From contig CBDUTO010000040.1 of NCBI GenBank assembly GCA_965370315.1, positions 1 to 33,002 of the forward strand: a DNA stretch of 33,002 nt, given 5' to 3'. The notes beneath the pieces were generated by a model. That model saw only the letters and a list, made by a program, of their open reading frames with translations. It ran no database searches and was not told the origin of the DNA. Positions within the stretch are counted from its first letter, which is position 1. The number at the start of each line of letters is the position of its first letter. The translations under genes and the position numbers were made by a program. Of this stretch, positions 8,113 through 15,806 are shown in pieces. The stretch is from 1-14-2-50-31-20 sp965370315 (lineage in GTDB: Bacteria > Bacteroidota > Ignavibacteria > Ignavibacteriales > Melioribacteraceae).

Positions 8113-8583
8113 TTAATCAATTGAAAGAATTTCAAATTTAATAACTCCGGCTGGAACTTGAGCATTCACAATTTCGCCTAATTTGCATCCCATTAATGCT
8201 TTTCCAACAGGAGAAGTTAATGCAATCTTTCCTAGTTGTAAATTAGCTTCTTCAGGTGAAACCAATAAGTATTCATATTCTTTCTGATTATTTAAGTTTT
8301 TAACTTTCACTTTTGATAGAATGTGAACTTCATCATTTGGTAAGTTTGAAGCATCTATAATTTGTGCTCTAGAAAGAAGACTTTCCATTTTGCTGATTTT
8401 TAATTCCAACAATCCCTGAGCATCTTTTGCTGCATCATATTCAGCATTTTCTGATAAATCGCCAAAAGATCTTGCTTCAGCAATAGTGTTTGCCATCTCT
8501 TTTCTACCAGTAGTTTTAAGCTCTTTCATTTCAGCTTCAATTTCTCGAAGTCGTTCTGGTGTTAAATAAACAAAATTTGCCAC
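8113..8583 (-). CDS. greA: Transcription elongation factor GreA
   Basis: Rescues backtracked RNA polymerase by stimulating transcript cleavage through the secondary channel. The protein is 156 aa, normal for GreA. The N-terminal coiled coil (about 8-75) carries the tip GDLSENAEY with the acidic pair Asp42 and Glu45 that coordinates the catalytic magnesium. The C-terminal domain ends in VGKALMGCKLGEIVNAQVPAG, as in the family. The start is GTG (8583-8581) with GGGAG eight bases upstream; MANFVYLTPERL fits the family N-terminus. It looks monocistronic, with a promoter at 8636-8666 and a terminator at 8056-8086. Confidence 0.96.
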   Translation of the reverse strand: MANFVYLTPERLREIEAEMKELKTTGRKEMANTIAEARSFGDLSENAEYDAAKDAQGLLELKISKMESLLSRAQIIDASNLPNDEVHILSKVKVKNLNNQKEYEYLLVSPEEANLQLGKIALTSPVGKALMGCKLGEIVNAQVPAGVIKFEILSID

Positions 8584-8612
8584 GGAAAAATCTCCCTATT
8601 TAAAAAAAATTA

Positions 8613-8630
8613 CCACTGCTTTTGCAGTGG
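8613..8630 (-). promoter_or_regulatory. 5'-leader hairpin of greA
   Basis: CCACTGC and GCAGTGG form a perfect 7-bp stem with a four-base loop. On the minus strand it is followed by TAATTTTTTTT (8612-8602) and then the greA Shine-Dalgarno. It lies just downstream of the predicted promoter, so the greA mRNA would begin almost at this stem. It could protect the 5' end or act as an early terminator/attenuator. Confidence 0.5.
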
Positions 8631-8635
8631 ATAAA

Positions 8636-8666
8636 CAAATGTAAGAAAATATTGATTTTTTTTCAA
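8636..8666 (-). promoter_or_regulatory. greA promoter, Bacteroidota type
   Basis: TTG at 8666-8664 and TACATTTG at 8643-8636 are separated by 20 bases on the minus strand. This matches the Bacteroidota sigma consensus (TTTG or TTG, about 19-20 nt, TAnnTTTG). The predicted start of transcription is about 8630-8635. Confidence 0.6.
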
Positions 8667-8806
8667 GAAAAAAGAAAAGCAGAAAATTTTTTTTATTAAA
8701 ATATTATTTATCTTTTATTTCGAGCTTCTAAAAATTAGTGTAATGAAACTTTGATTTCGTAATATTTATGCACTAAGAATTTAAGTCAAAATTATAGGGT
8801 GGTTTT

Positions 8807-9523
8807 ATGAAAACAGCGTCATTGTTTTTTGCATTAATTCTAATTAGCAGCTTAATTTCTGCACAATCTACATCTTGCAATTATTATCCAAGTGAACCAT
8901 ATCCTTTGTTTTCAGTGGCAACTCCTTTTATTCCTCATGTTTCCAACATTAATGGATCGGAAGGCTATTCTGCTACATTTAGCTATCCAGGTTTTTTTAG
9001 TGATTTTGGGCAAGTTAATTTCTACTATACCAGCTCAGAAGAGAATTCTTATTTTGTTGGATATGGAGCCACTTATCTTTTAGGCGGTTTTAACATTGGT
9101 ATTCATTTATCTGATAAATCCATTGCTTATATGAATGTTAATGTTGGAACTCGTTTTCCACAAGGAAATCAAAATAATTTTATGTTCAGCATGGGTATAT
9201 CATATTTATATAAGATAACGAACAAAAACAAATTGGAATTTTCTTTGGATGCATATTTACATCCGAACGAAACGCAAGATAGTTGGCTTTTGCCCATAGA
9301 AGATATACACGACACCAGATTAACAAGGGGTGTAGTGTTAGGAATATTTATTAATCATTCATTTACAGAATATTTAATGTTAAACTTTGGAACTGGCGTC
9401 TCATTTATTCAGTATGACACGAACTGTGAGGAAAGAGTTGATGATAAAGTCGTTGCAACTCATCAAGAATGGGCGAATTCAATAATTATTCCTTTGGGAA
9501 TTACATTAAGTTTTCATTTCTAA
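8807..9523 (+). CDS. Predicted outer-membrane beta-barrel protein, unknown function
   Basis: A 238-aa protein that I do not recognise as a named family. Residues 1-20 form a signal peptide (MKTASLFFALILISSLISAQ, cleavage near Ala-Gln). The mature part is rich in alternating aromatic and polar residues and glycine, and it ends GITLSFHF with a C-terminal Phe, as expected for a BAM-inserted barrel. GGGTGG-like purines (GGGTGG) lie just before the ATG. It is alone on the plus strand between greA and murI. Its stop codon overlaps the murI stop by four bases (CTAA), so there is no room for a separate terminator. Confidence 0.65.
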   Translation: MKTASLFFALILISSLISAQSTSCNYYPSEPYPLFSVATPFIPHVSNINGSEGYSATFSYPGFFSDFGQVNFYYTSSEENSYFVGYGATYLLGGFNIGIHLSDKSIAYMNVNVGTRFPQGNQNNFMFSMGISYLYKITNKNKLEFSLDAYLHPNETQDSWLLPIEDIHDTRLTRGVVLGIFINHSFTEYLMLNFGTGVSFIQYDTNCEERVDDKVVATHQEWANSIIIPLGITLSFHF

Positions 9524-10347
9524 TGCTTGAGTAACGAATCAATATTAATTTTTTCAATATGCTTTACTTCAGTTCCTAAAAACCTTTCAGCCACTGCTTT
9601 AAATTTAGCTGGCAAATCACTTACATAAAATTCGAGAGTTCCTAACTGGTTTGAATCGTTTCGTACTCCACGCCCATTCAAATAATCTTCCACTTCTAAA
9701 GAGGCAGCCATTCCAGAATCAATAAGTGTAACATCCTCACCCATAACCTCTTGAATTACTCCAGAGAGTAGTGGATAGTGAGTGCAGCCTAGAATCACTG
9801 TATCCACTCCAAAGTCTATTAAGTCTTGCAAATACTCTTTTGCAATCAACTTTGTTGCTTCGTGATCCAGCCAACCTTCCTCAGCAATTGGCACAAAAAG
9901 AGGACATGGTTTTTCAATTATTTCAAGATTATTTTCAATTCTATTTAGTTCGCTTGAATAAGCTTTGTTGTTTATTGTAGCATCTGTTCCAATTACTCCA
10001 ATTCTTCCATTCTTTGTTGACTTCAATGCTAACTGAGTGCCAGGTTCAATCATCCCAATAATTGGAATAGTAAATCTCTCTTTCAATTTATTTATTGCAA
10101 TTGATGAAGCAGTATTACACGCAACAATTATAAGCTTAACGTTTTTGCTAATTAAAAATTGTGCGTCTTGCAGGGAATATTCAATAACTGTTTCGTTTGA
10201 CTTTGAACCATATGGAACTCTCGCAGAATCACCAAAATAAACTATGTTTTCATTTGGCAACATTGCAATAATTCTTTTGGCAACTGTTAAACCGCCTATT
10301 CCAGAATCAAATATTCCTATTGGAGATGTTTTATTAAAAAACTGCAA
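9520..10347 (-). CDS. murI: Glutamate racemase MurI
   Basis: Makes D-glutamate for peptidoglycan by a cofactor-independent two-cysteine mechanism. The 275-aa protein has IGIFDSGIGGLTV at the start, the first catalytic Cys77 in IVACNTASS and the second, Cys188, in ILGCTHYPLL. SARVPYGSKS is also in place. The length is typical. The start codon is TTG (10347-10345) with GAGG five bases upstream; the next in-frame ATG would delete the first motif. It begins nine bases after glnD stops, and the murI ribosome site directly follows the glnD stop codon, so the two are very likely co-transcribed. Confidence 0.95.
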   Translation of the reverse strand: MQFFNKTSPIGIFDSGIGGLTVAKRIIAMLPNENIVYFGDSARVPYGSKSNETVIEYSLQDAQFLISKNVKLIIVACNTASSIAINKLKERFTIPIIGMIEPGTQLALKSTKNGRIGVIGTDATINNKAYSSELNRIENNLEIIEKPCPLFVPIAEEGWLDHEATKLIAKEYLQDLIDFGVDTVILGCTHYPLLSGVIQEVMGEDVTLIDSGMAASLEVEDYLNGRGVRNDSNQLGTLEFYVSDLPAKFKAVAERFLGTEVKHIEKINIDSLLKH

Positions 10348-10356
10348 ATAAACCTC

Positions 10357-12915
10357 TTATAAAATTTCATCTATCGCTAACTTCAGTTCTAGCGTAATTA
10401 GTTCATAATCCGAATCAGTTATTTTATTTCCATTTCTATCGAGAACATAGAATGAATCTACAACATCATCTGATTTTGTAGCAATCTTCGCAAAATATAC
10501 TACTAATCCCAACTCATTCATTTTTCTAGTTATTTGGTATAATATTCCAATTCTGTCTGGGGCATGAACTTCTATAATACTATAATTGTCATATTCTTCA
10601 AAACTAATTTCTGTTTTTTCTTTTCTCTTAAAAAGCTTATTCTCTATTCGCCACCATCTCGATTTTAGTTTGTTGAACTCTTGTGTAATATGAAACTCAT
10701 TTAGCAAAGCAGCAATTACATTTCTTTTAATTAGACTATAATTTTCTTCTTCGACTAATTTATTAAACTTAAAATCAGTAACGTTAAAATTGTCAATTAT
10801 AATCCCATCTTTTCTAGTAAATATTTTTGCATAATGTATATTCAAATCACTTATTGAAAGTGCACCACAAAGCCTTGCAAGAATAGAATCTGAATCCTTA
10901 GCAACAATAGTAATGCTTGTAAAACTATTCTCTTCCTTAAAAAATATAGAAACTGGTTTGCCATCCTCAATTTCATCAAGATGCTCATTTATTTCTTCTA
11001 ATGTATAGAGTTGTAAATAACCTGCGTCATCAATAGATTCTATGTGAGATCTTAACACATCATTATTAGCTATTTCAGGATCCTCAATCATTGCAAGTGT
11101 GTTTTCGTACAACAACTCTTTGCCAGAAAGTTTTTCACTTAGCATTGCACAACTTTTTTTATAGAGTTCTTCTAAAAGCTGGCTCTTCCAACTTGTCCAA
11201 ACAACAGGACTTACAGCAGATAAATCAGCGTAGGTCAATAAATAAAGGTAGTTTAATTCTTTTTGGTTTGAAAAAAGCGATACGAAATTATCTAGGGTTT
11301 CTGGATCATTTAGGTTTCTTCTAAAAGCAACTTGTTCCATTGCCAAATGGTGTTTAACTAAAAATTGAACTAACTCTGTTTCTTTCTGACCATACCCTAA
11401 TTGTGTCATTATTGTTTCAGCAATTTCAGCACCAATAATTTCATGTCCAGAAATAGTAACAGGTTTAGCAATATCGTGAAGAAGTACTGATAAATAGAGA
11501 GTATCCTTAATCTTAATACTATCAAATATGTTTCCTAATAACGAATCATGTTTTATTAATAATTCAAGATTTTTTATTGCTATTAATGTATGCTCATCGG
11601 CAGTATAGCAATGGTAAACACCTGGTTGGAAAAATCCTATTAAATCTCTAAACTCTGGAAGGAATGAACCTAAAATTCCTAAACTATTCATTACACTAAG
11701 TGTCTCCCCGACCTTATGAGGGAGTTTTAGAATTTCTCTAAAAAAGACAGACGATGATACAGAATAGTGTTCACTCTCTTCTACATCAAGTGCACTATTA
11801 ATAATTGTTGAACGTAAGTTTTGGCTAAAGCGAGCATGGTGAGCACCTCTATAATAAAACACTCGCATTGCTTCTGAGATTGATAACTCTTTCTCTTTTT
11901 TGAGATAAATTAAATTGTCCTTAATGGAAAAATCATCATCCAGTTCTATTGATAGAAATTCTGAAACAGGAGTTGACAACTCCTCCTCATACCTCTTAAC
12001 CAATGTTCGGGAAAAACGATGAACTATGTTTGTAGAATTAAAATACTCAAACATAAATTCTTTCCAATTGTTCTCTTTATATCCGAGTGAAGTAGCAATT
12101 TTTTTTTGTAAGGTAAATTCTAATCTATCTTCTCTTCTTTTGGATAAAACATGAAGCATATTTCTAACTTGTAGCAAAGTTTTATAGCTGTTCAATAATC
12201 TTTGAACTCCTTTACTATCTATAAACTTCTCATTTTTCATTTTCAATAAAAAGAGTTCTGTTTGGGTAGTCTCTTCTTGATTAGAAATAATAGTATTATT
12301 CCTAATTGAGTAAATCCACTCAATGGTATGAAAATCTCGCATTCCACCTGCAGATAATTTCACATTAGGCTCTAATACTTTAGGAGACTCTCCAAATTTT
12401 TTATGACGCTTTTTGATATCAGCAAAATATTGGTTTAGCAATCTTGTTTTATGCGTCTCATCAAGTACTGAAAGGATTTTCTCATTCCATGCTTTATATA
12501 GCTCTTTATTTCCAATAAGAAAGCGAGTTTCAAAAAATTGTGTAAAAGATGTTAAATCATCTTTTAAAAATTTGTCTATGTCAGAAAAATCTCTTACAGT
12601 ATGTGATATTTCAATTCCAATATCCCAAAGAAGAGAAACACTCTCTTCTATTTCCTTTTCATTCCCCTCAACTTTATGGAGAATAAACATTAAATCAATA
12701 TCTGAGTGAGGTGAGAGTTCACGGCGACTAAAGCTTCCGGCAGCTACCAAAACACAATTAACCTTATGTTTAGATAACGCTCTAAAAATATATTCCTCAA
12801 CTAAAAGACTGTAGTTTATGCATAGTTTAAATGCATCCTCTAACATCTCCTGATTATTGAAGAGTTTTTCCTTTTCTTCTTCAAATTGCTTTTTTATTTT
12901 TAGAGTCTCTTGCAT
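10357..12915 (-). CDS. glnD: [Protein-PII] uridylyltransferase / uridylyl-removing enzyme GlnD
   Basis: Nitrogen sensor that uridylylates PII when glutamine is low and removes UMP when it is high. The 852-aa protein has the full family order. The nucleotidyltransferase motif GSFSRRELSPHSDIDLM is at 60-76 (Asp72, Asp74). A linker region includes LSAGGMRDFHTIEW. An HD hydrolase domain (LLHDIAKP, later KHHLAMEQ) lies about residues 455-530. Two C-terminal ACT domains are near 670-750 (SITIVAKDSDSILARL) and 775-850 (EVHAPDRIGILYQIT). All key residues look intact. Its PII target is not in the window. It precedes murI in one transcript; a strong hairpin separates it from the upstream phenol-lyase gene. 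Confidence 0.92.
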   Translation of the reverse strand: MQETLKIKKQFEEEKEKLFNNQEMLEDAFKLCINYSLLVEEYIFRALSKHKVNCVLVAAGSFSRRELSPHSDIDLMFILHKVEGNEKEIEESVSLLWDIGIEISHTVRDFSDIDKFLKDDLTSFTQFFETRFLIGNKELYKAWNEKILSVLDETHKTRLLNQYFADIKKRHKKFGESPKVLEPNVKLSAGGMRDFHTIEWIYSIRNNTIISNQEETTQTELFLLKMKNEKFIDSKGVQRLLNSYKTLLQVRNMLHVLSKRREDRLEFTLQKKIATSLGYKENNWKEFMFEYFNSTNIVHRFSRTLVKRYEEELSTPVSEFLSIELDDDFSIKDNLIYLKKEKELSISEAMRVFYYRGAHHARFSQNLRSTIINSALDVEESEHYSVSSSVFFREILKLPHKVGETLSVMNSLGILGSFLPEFRDLIGFFQPGVYHCYTADEHTLIAIKNLELLIKHDSLLGNIFDSIKIKDTLYLSVLLHDIAKPVTISGHEIIGAEIAETIMTQLGYGQKETELVQFLVKHHLAMEQVAFRRNLNDPETLDNFVSLFSNQKELNYLYLLTYADLSAVSPVVWTSWKSQLLEELYKKSCAMLSEKLSGKELLYENTLAMIEDPEIANNDVLRSHIESIDDAGYLQLYTLEEINEHLDEIEDGKPVSIFFKEENSFTSITIVAKDSDSILARLCGALSISDLNIHYAKIFTRKDGIIIDNFNVTDFKFNKLVEEENYSLIKRNVIAALLNEFHITQEFNKLKSRWWRIENKLFKRKEKTEISFEEYDNYSIIEVHAPDRIGILYQITRKMNELGLVVYFAKIATKSDDVVDSFYVLDRNGNKITDSDYELITLELKLAIDEIL

Positions 12916-12938
12916 AAAGTAAATTTACTCAATATAAA

Positions 12939-12977
12939 TTTAAACCTCGAAATATATCATAATATTCGAGGTTTAAA
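12939..12977 (-). terminator. Hairpin between the phenol-lyase gene and glnD
   Basis: TTTAAACCTCGAA (12939-12951) and TTTGAACC-type partner TTCGAGGTTTAAA (12965-12977) pair perfectly over 13 bp with a 13-base loop. It lies 31 bases after the stop of the phenol-lyase gene and is followed on the minus strand by ATTTATATT, a poor T-tract. It most likely ends that transcript, perhaps incompletely. Confidence 0.6.
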
Positions 12978-13008
12978 AGTGAAAAAAACAGAACTATTTT
13001 ATTATAAT

Positions 13009-14397
13009 TTATAACTTTTCAAATCTTCCTTGGAAGAATCTTAAATACTCTGGCTCGTAAACCATTTTAAGCCCAGTAATGTTTTTTCTGTTTTGATAAA
13101 CAGATGCAATTGATTCAACGGCAACATCAATATGTGCTTGAGTATAAACACGACGTGGGAAAGTTAAGCGTACAAGTTCCAAGTTAGGAAATCTATGCTC
13201 ACCAGTTTCAGGATCACGCCCAGCTGATACAACACCGCGCTCCATTCCACGAACACCAGAATCGAGATATATTTGAGCAGCAAGTGTTTGAGCTGGAAAT
13301 TTATCTTGAGATAAATGACTTAATATTTTCTTTGCATCTAAGAATATAGCATGCCCACCAATTGGACGAACATATGGAACACCATACTTATCTAGCTGGG
13401 CACCAAAATATTCAACTTGACCAATTCGAGCTCTAACGTTATCATATTCCACCATCTCATCAAGTCCAATAGCCATAGCTTCCATATCACGTCCTGCAAG
13501 TCCGCCATATGTATGTAGTCCTTCATAAACAACAACCATGTTACGTGCTTTTTCAAAAACTTTTTTGTTTTTTGTAGCAAGAATACCGCCAATATTTACC
13601 ATTAAATCTTTCTTTGCACTAACCCATATTCCTTCAAAGTAAGTGTTCATCTCTTTCAGAATTTCAGCAATAGTTTTTTTAGCATAGCCACGTTCTCTAG
13701 TTTTGATGAAGTATGCATTTTCTACTGCACGAGTAGCATCGAACCACAATTTAATTTTATGCGATTGGCATAATTTGAAAACATCCTTTAAGTTCTTCAT
13801 CGAGAATGGTTGTCCACCAGCCATGTTAACTGGACCTGCTATACTTACATATGGAATTTTTTTAGCACCAACTTTATTAATTAATGCTTTTAATTTTTTA
13901 AGATCTACATTTCCTTTAAATGGCTTTTCGCTTGTTGGATCATGGGCTTCATCAACAATAACGTCAACAAACGTTGCGCCAGCTAATTCTTGATGAAGAC
14001 GTGTAGTTGTAAAATACATGTTGCCAGGAATGTAATCGCCTTCTTTAATAAGAATTTGGGAAATCATATGTTCAGCGGCTCTACCTTGGTGGGTTGGTAC
14101 AAAGTAAGGCATTCCATAATACTTTTTTACATTGTCCCATAAATGATAGAAATTTCTACTACCAGCGTATGCTTCATCTCCTACCATCATTCCGGCCCAT
14201 TGCCTATCGCTCATTGCATTTGTACCACTATCGGTAAGCAAATCGATATATACATCTTCAGAATCTAGCAGGAAGGTATTGTACCCAGCAGTTTTAATTG
14301 CTTTTTCGCGATGTTCGCGTGTTGTCATTTTGATTGGCTCTACCACTTTAATTTTGAATGGTTCGGCCCAGCTTCTTTTAATAACTTTCTTAGCCAT
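13009..14397 (-). CDS. tpl: Tyrosine phenol-lyase (beta-tyrosinase), tryptophanase family
   Basis: PLP enzyme that splits L-tyrosine into phenol, pyruvate and ammonia. The 462-aa protein aligns to Citrobacter tyrosine phenol-lyase, from memory, with a constant +6 offset. Tyr77 (DEAYAGS), Thr130/131 (MYFTTTR), PLP-contacting Asp220 (WFDATR), the Schiff-base Lys263 (SAKKDLMVN) and Arg410 (substrate carboxylate) are present. The residues that separate this enzyme from tryptophanase favour the lyase: Arg387 (GVRGMERG, Ile in E. coli TnaA) and Phe454-Phe455 (LRFFQGRF, His in TnaA). AGGAG lies five bases before the ATG. It is flanked by queF upstream and glnD downstream and appears to be its own transcript. 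The family is certain; the substrate is inferred. Confidence 0.85.
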   Translation of the reverse strand: MAKKVIKRSWAEPFKIKVVEPIKMTTREHREKAIKTAGYNTFLLDSEDVYIDLLTDSGTNAMSDRQWAGMMVGDEAYAGSRNFYHLWDNVKKYYGMPYFVPTHQGRAAEHMISQILIKEGDYIPGNMYFTTTRLHQELAGATFVDVIVDEAHDPTSEKPFKGNVDLKKLKALINKVGAKKIPYVSIAGPVNMAGGQPFSMKNLKDVFKLCQSHKIKLWFDATRAVENAYFIKTRERGYAKKTIAEILKEMNTYFEGIWVSAKKDLMVNIGGILATKNKKVFEKARNMVVVYEGLHTYGGLAGRDMEAMAIGLDEMVEYDNVRARIGQVEYFGAQLDKYGVPYVRPIGGHAIFLDAKKILSHLSQDKFPAQTLAAQIYLDSGVRGMERGVVSAGRDPETGEHRFPNLELVRLTFPRRVYTQAHIDVAVESIASVYQNRKNITGLKMVYEPEYLRFFQGRFEKL

Positions 14398-14593
14398 AAG
14401 TGCTCCTTTACTATTTTAGGATAAATTAATTATCCGGTCGCAAGCAGACGGAGAGCGCCTTATTTGGAATGCTTTTATCTTCCCAAGTGGCGACTCTTGT
14501 CCGCCTTTGGCGGATTAAAAAAACACTCAAGAAAATTTCAATCCTAAGCCAGCAGTATTTGGAATTGGCTCAATTCTTCTAAGAGTATGTTTG
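14398..14593 (-). other. Leader/intergenic region of the phenol-lyase gene
   Basis: Three small inverted repeats lie here: GGATAA/TTATCC (14419-14435), 22 bases before the start; TCCGCC/GGCGGA (14500-14514) in a GC-rich patch; and GAATTG/CAATTC (14562-14576). Between about 14537 and 14590 the minus strand also reads RIEPIPNTAGLGLKFS then stop, which resembles the tail of a barrel protein. No leader peptide of the tnaC kind was found (no ATG in the gap). Confidence 0.35.
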
Positions 14594-14992
14594 TTAGTTT
14601 AGTGAAAAATCTTCGTCATCATCATATTCGTCCAAATCGTCAAACTCATCAAATTCAACTTCAATAATTGAGCTAATTCCGCCACGAACATTAAATTCTG
14701 CAACTATATTTAGGTAACTTGGTTTTAGTACTTCTACTAAATCATCTAAAATTTTATTAGTAACAGCTTCAAAAAACATTCCTTCATTGCGATAAGAATT
14801 TAAATAAAGCTTATAAGATTTTAGCTCTATGCAAAGTTCGTTTGGAATATATTCCATACTAATTGTAGCAAAATCTGGTTGTCCAGTTTTGGGGCAAAGG
14901 GATGTAAACTCTGGAGCAATGTGCTCAATTGTATACTCTCTATCTTGATTTGGGTTTTCAAAAGTTTCTAGAATTTTGGTTTTATCTTTCAT
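14594..14992 (-). CDS. queF: NADPH-dependent 7-cyano-7-deazaguanine reductase (QueF)
   Basis: Reduces the nitrile preQ0 to the amine preQ1 with two NADPH. The 132-aa protein is a short, single-domain QueF. It has the catalytic Cys33 and Asp40 in SLCPKTGQPDFATI, the NADPH motif ELKSYKLYLNSYRNEG at 56-71, and VRGGIS near 105. Where many QueF proteins have FHE, this one reads MFFEAV (Phe74, Glu75). The tail is strongly acidic (EFDEFDDLDEYDDDEDFSLN), longer than usual. It starts 17 bases after queC, so the two are one operon and act in consecutive steps. Confidence 0.93.
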   Translation of the reverse strand: MKDKTKILETFENPNQDREYTIEHIAPEFTSLCPKTGQPDFATISMEYIPNELCIELKSYKLYLNSYRNEGMFFEAVTNKILDDLVEVLKPSYLNIVAEFNVRGGISSIIEVEFDEFDDLDEYDDDEDFSLN

Positions 14993-15009
14993 TTTTTTCT
15001 CTCTATTAT

Positions 15010-15696
15010 TTAATACTTTGGTCTAATTTTATATGGAATTGGATCTTCAATTCCTCGTTGTTGAAATCCTCTTAATCTCAAAGCACAACTGTCACAAACT
15101 CCACATGACTCATCCTCATTTTGGTAGCATGACCATGTTAAGCTTAGAGGTGCGTTTAGCTCAGTTCCTTTCTCTATTATTTCATTTTTATTTAAATGAA
15201 TAATCGGTGTTTTAATTTTGATTTTTGTTTCTGGTTTGGTTCCATAATCTATTACTTTATTGAAGGCATCAAAAAAGTCAGGACGGCAATCAGGATACCC
15301 AGATGAGTCTTCAAACACTGCACCAATAAATATTGCTTCAGCTCCAATCACTTCAGCCCAGCTAACACATGCTGTCAAAATATTTGCATTTCGAAATGGA
15401 ACATAAGAATTTGGAACTTCATCAGTTTCCAAATTAGCTTTTCCTATTTCTATTGAAGTATCTGTAAGCGAAGAACCTCCAATTTTTGCCAAGTGATTAA
15501 AGTCTATAATTATTCTATATTTTACAGAATAGAAATCTGCAATATCATTAAATGCTTTTAATTCTCTAACTTGAGTGCGTTGCCCATAATTAATGTGAGC
15601 AAATGCTAAGTCATATTCTAGATTTGCAATTGCTGCTGTTACACAACTATCGAGACCACCACTAACAGCAATAACTGCAATTTTTTTATTTTTCAT
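15010..15696 (-). CDS. queC: 7-cyano-7-deazaguanine synthase (QueC)
   Basis: ATP-dependent conversion of 7-carboxy-7-deazaguanine and ammonia to preQ0. The 228-aa protein has the pyrophosphatase loop AVSGGLDSCV (SGGLDS at 12-17), YVPFRNANIL near 100, and a C-terminal zinc site of four cysteines, Cys190, Cys198, Cys201 and Cys204 (ESCGVCDSCALRLRGF). All are typical. It is divergent from the META-domain gene across 110 AT-rich bases and is followed at once by queF. No riboswitch-like structure was seen upstream. Confidence 0.95.
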   Translation of the reverse strand: MKNKKIAVIAVSGGLDSCVTAAIANLEYDLAFAHINYGQRTQVRELKAFNDIADFYSVKYRIIIDFNHLAKIGGSSLTDTSIEIGKANLETDEVPNSYVPFRNANILTACVSWAEVIGAEAIFIGAVFEDSSGYPDCRPDFFDAFNKVIDYGTKPETKIKIKTPIIHLNKNEIIEKGTELNAPLSLTWSCYQNEDESCGVCDSCALRLRGFQQRGIEDPIPYKIRPKY

Positions 15697-15806
15697 ACTC
15701 TAATAATAACAATAAGACTATTACATTAACAAGGCAGAAAATTTTCGTTTTAGATAAAAACAACTATGTTGTAACATAAAAATTAAATTTACATCTGGAA
15801 ACAATT

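Noticed and set aside
12918..12929. Perfect 12-base palindrome AGTAAATTTACT directly before glnD
   Set aside because: Short and AT-only in an AT-rich background; no second copy seen, so an operator call is not supported.
14398..14593. tnaC-like regulatory leader peptide before the phenol-lyase gene
   Set aside because: No ATG-initiated small frame with Trp or Tyr codons exists on the minus strand in this gap.
15760..15772. ACAACTATGTTGT inverted repeat between queC and the META gene
   Set aside because: Five-base arms are expected by chance in this composition; no copy elsewhere in the window.
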